NCBI GenBank assembly: GCA_963793295.1
Contig: CAWBZX010000042.1
Span: forward strand, 164,581-228,580
Length of the DNA stretch: 64,000 nucleotides
DNA from: JAHDHW01 sp963793295
GTDB lineage: Bacteria > Bacteroidota > Bacteroidia > Chitinophagales > Saprospiraceae
Direction of reading: 5' to 3'
The notes under the pieces were generated by a model that was not told the DNA's origin, searched no databases, and was given only the letters and a program-made list of their open reading frames with translations. Positions 63,808 through 64,000 of the stretch are shown here, one piece after another (positions within the stretch are counted from its first letter, which is position 1; the number at the start of each line of letters is the position of its first letter). A program made the translations under genes and the position numbers.

Positions 63808-63815
63808 CAAAAGTA
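63808..63815 (-). promoter_or_regulatory. Possible -7 element of the ribF fusion gene
   Basis: On the minus strand TACTTTTG matches TAnnTTTG exactly and ends 6 bases before the ATG at 63801; the transcript could be leaderless. No good -33 TTG is seen. Confidence 0.4.
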
Positions 63816-63897
63816 TAAAAAAGGGTAGAAGTGTTGTATTCTTTTGAAAAAGAAAAATGCTCCTTTTAAAATGCCAATAAAGATCTTGAATAAACAC

Positions 63898-63925
63898 TTG
63901 CAACAGTAATTTGTTTGTATCTTTA
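63898..63925 (+). promoter_or_regulatory. Possible promoter of the right-edge gene
   Basis: TTG (63898-63900) and TATCTTTA (63918-63925, 7 of 8 matches) with a 17-base spacer. It lies 30 bases before the ATG at 63955, and divergent from ribF. Confidence 0.4.
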
Positions 63926-63954
63926 CAAGATCATTTTAAAACTTAATTTCATTG

Positions 63955-64000
63955 ATGAGTTTCGATAAAACGAAAATTGTAGGAGCACTGGCTAAAGTAA
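63955..64000 (+). CDS. Start of an unidentified gene (possibly Mrp-like), cut at the right edge
   Basis: Only 15 codons (MSFDKTKIVGALAKV) are in the window. The helix with I-x-x-A-L-x-x-V is similar to the start of Mrp/NBP35-type Fe-S carriers, but this is too short for an assignment. A promoter-like sequence precedes it, which supports a real gene start. Confidence 0.5.
   Translation, partial: MSFDKTKIVGALAKV

Noticed and set aside
63802..63903. Upstream extension of RibF to 63903
   Set aside because: The extra 34 residues are not conserved-looking, and a -7-like element lies directly before the inner ATG.

Overview
The window looks like a chromosomal segment of a free-living Bacteroidota, most likely of the Saprospiria/Saprospiraceae type. 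The evidence is AT-rich DNA, promoter-like TAnnTTTG -7 elements without Shine-Dalgarno sequences, a PorP/SprF-type outer-membrane protein, an OmpA/TPR/PD40 protein, several proteins with type IX secretion system (T9SS) C-terminal sorting domains (both the gliding-associated type B and the ordinary type A), LytS/LytR signalling, DUF1599 and DUF4846. I saw no tRNA, rRNA, CRISPR array, insertion sequence or prophage; the lineage is inferred from protein style only.

Layout. 1-5.0 kb: the 5' part of a minus-strand repeat protein that runs off the left edge, coaE, then a porP/sprF-like gene and a porE-like gene that is split by a frameshift. 5.2-22.7 kb: three giant tandem paralogues of about 1860 aa each, with the same order of about 15 PKD-like units, six Ig-like units and one type B sorting domain; the first two are each closed by a strong terminator. 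22.8-31.2 kb: a YigZ/IMPACT protein, a secreted protein of five nearly identical FAS1 domains with a type A sorting domain, a duplicated DUF1599 protein with a DoxX-type membrane protein, NusB, and an OmpA/thrombospondin type 3 protein. 31.2-35.3 kb (minus): a K+ channel/RCK protein, a membrane-anchored helix-hairpin-helix protein paired with an OmpA protein, and an orphan FtsX-like permease. 35.4-44.0 kb (plus): guaA overlapping a periplasmic-binding-protein-like lipoprotein gene, DUF4846, a SpoU/TrmH methyltransferase and smc. 44.0-52.7 kb: an unrecognised helical protein, a secreted dockerin/cohesin-like protein, a DEAD-box helicase, a fructosamine kinase-like protein and a LytTR two-component pair. 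53.0-57.7 kb (plus): a eukaryote-like PTPS, folE, fabD, yqgE and an ABC-F ATPase. 57.8-63.9 kb (minus): small heat-shock protein, GT39 glycosyltransferase, 2OG-Fe(II) oxygenase, RluA-type pseudouridine synthase, and a fusion of the FAD-synthesis enzyme RibF with a family 2 glycosyltransferase. The first codons of a divergent gene lie at the right edge.

How the parts fit. The left third is a cell-surface module: a PorP/SprF protein and a PorE-like protein next to three type B sorting-domain adhesins, which matches the known need of such effectors for a PorP/SprF partner. The rest is mostly housekeeping with surface proteins mixed in. The points most worth checking are the RibF-glycosyltransferase fusion, the frameshift in the porE-like gene, the colinear triplicated adhesins, the homogenised FAS1 repeats, and an operator-like repeat array before the DUF1599 gene.
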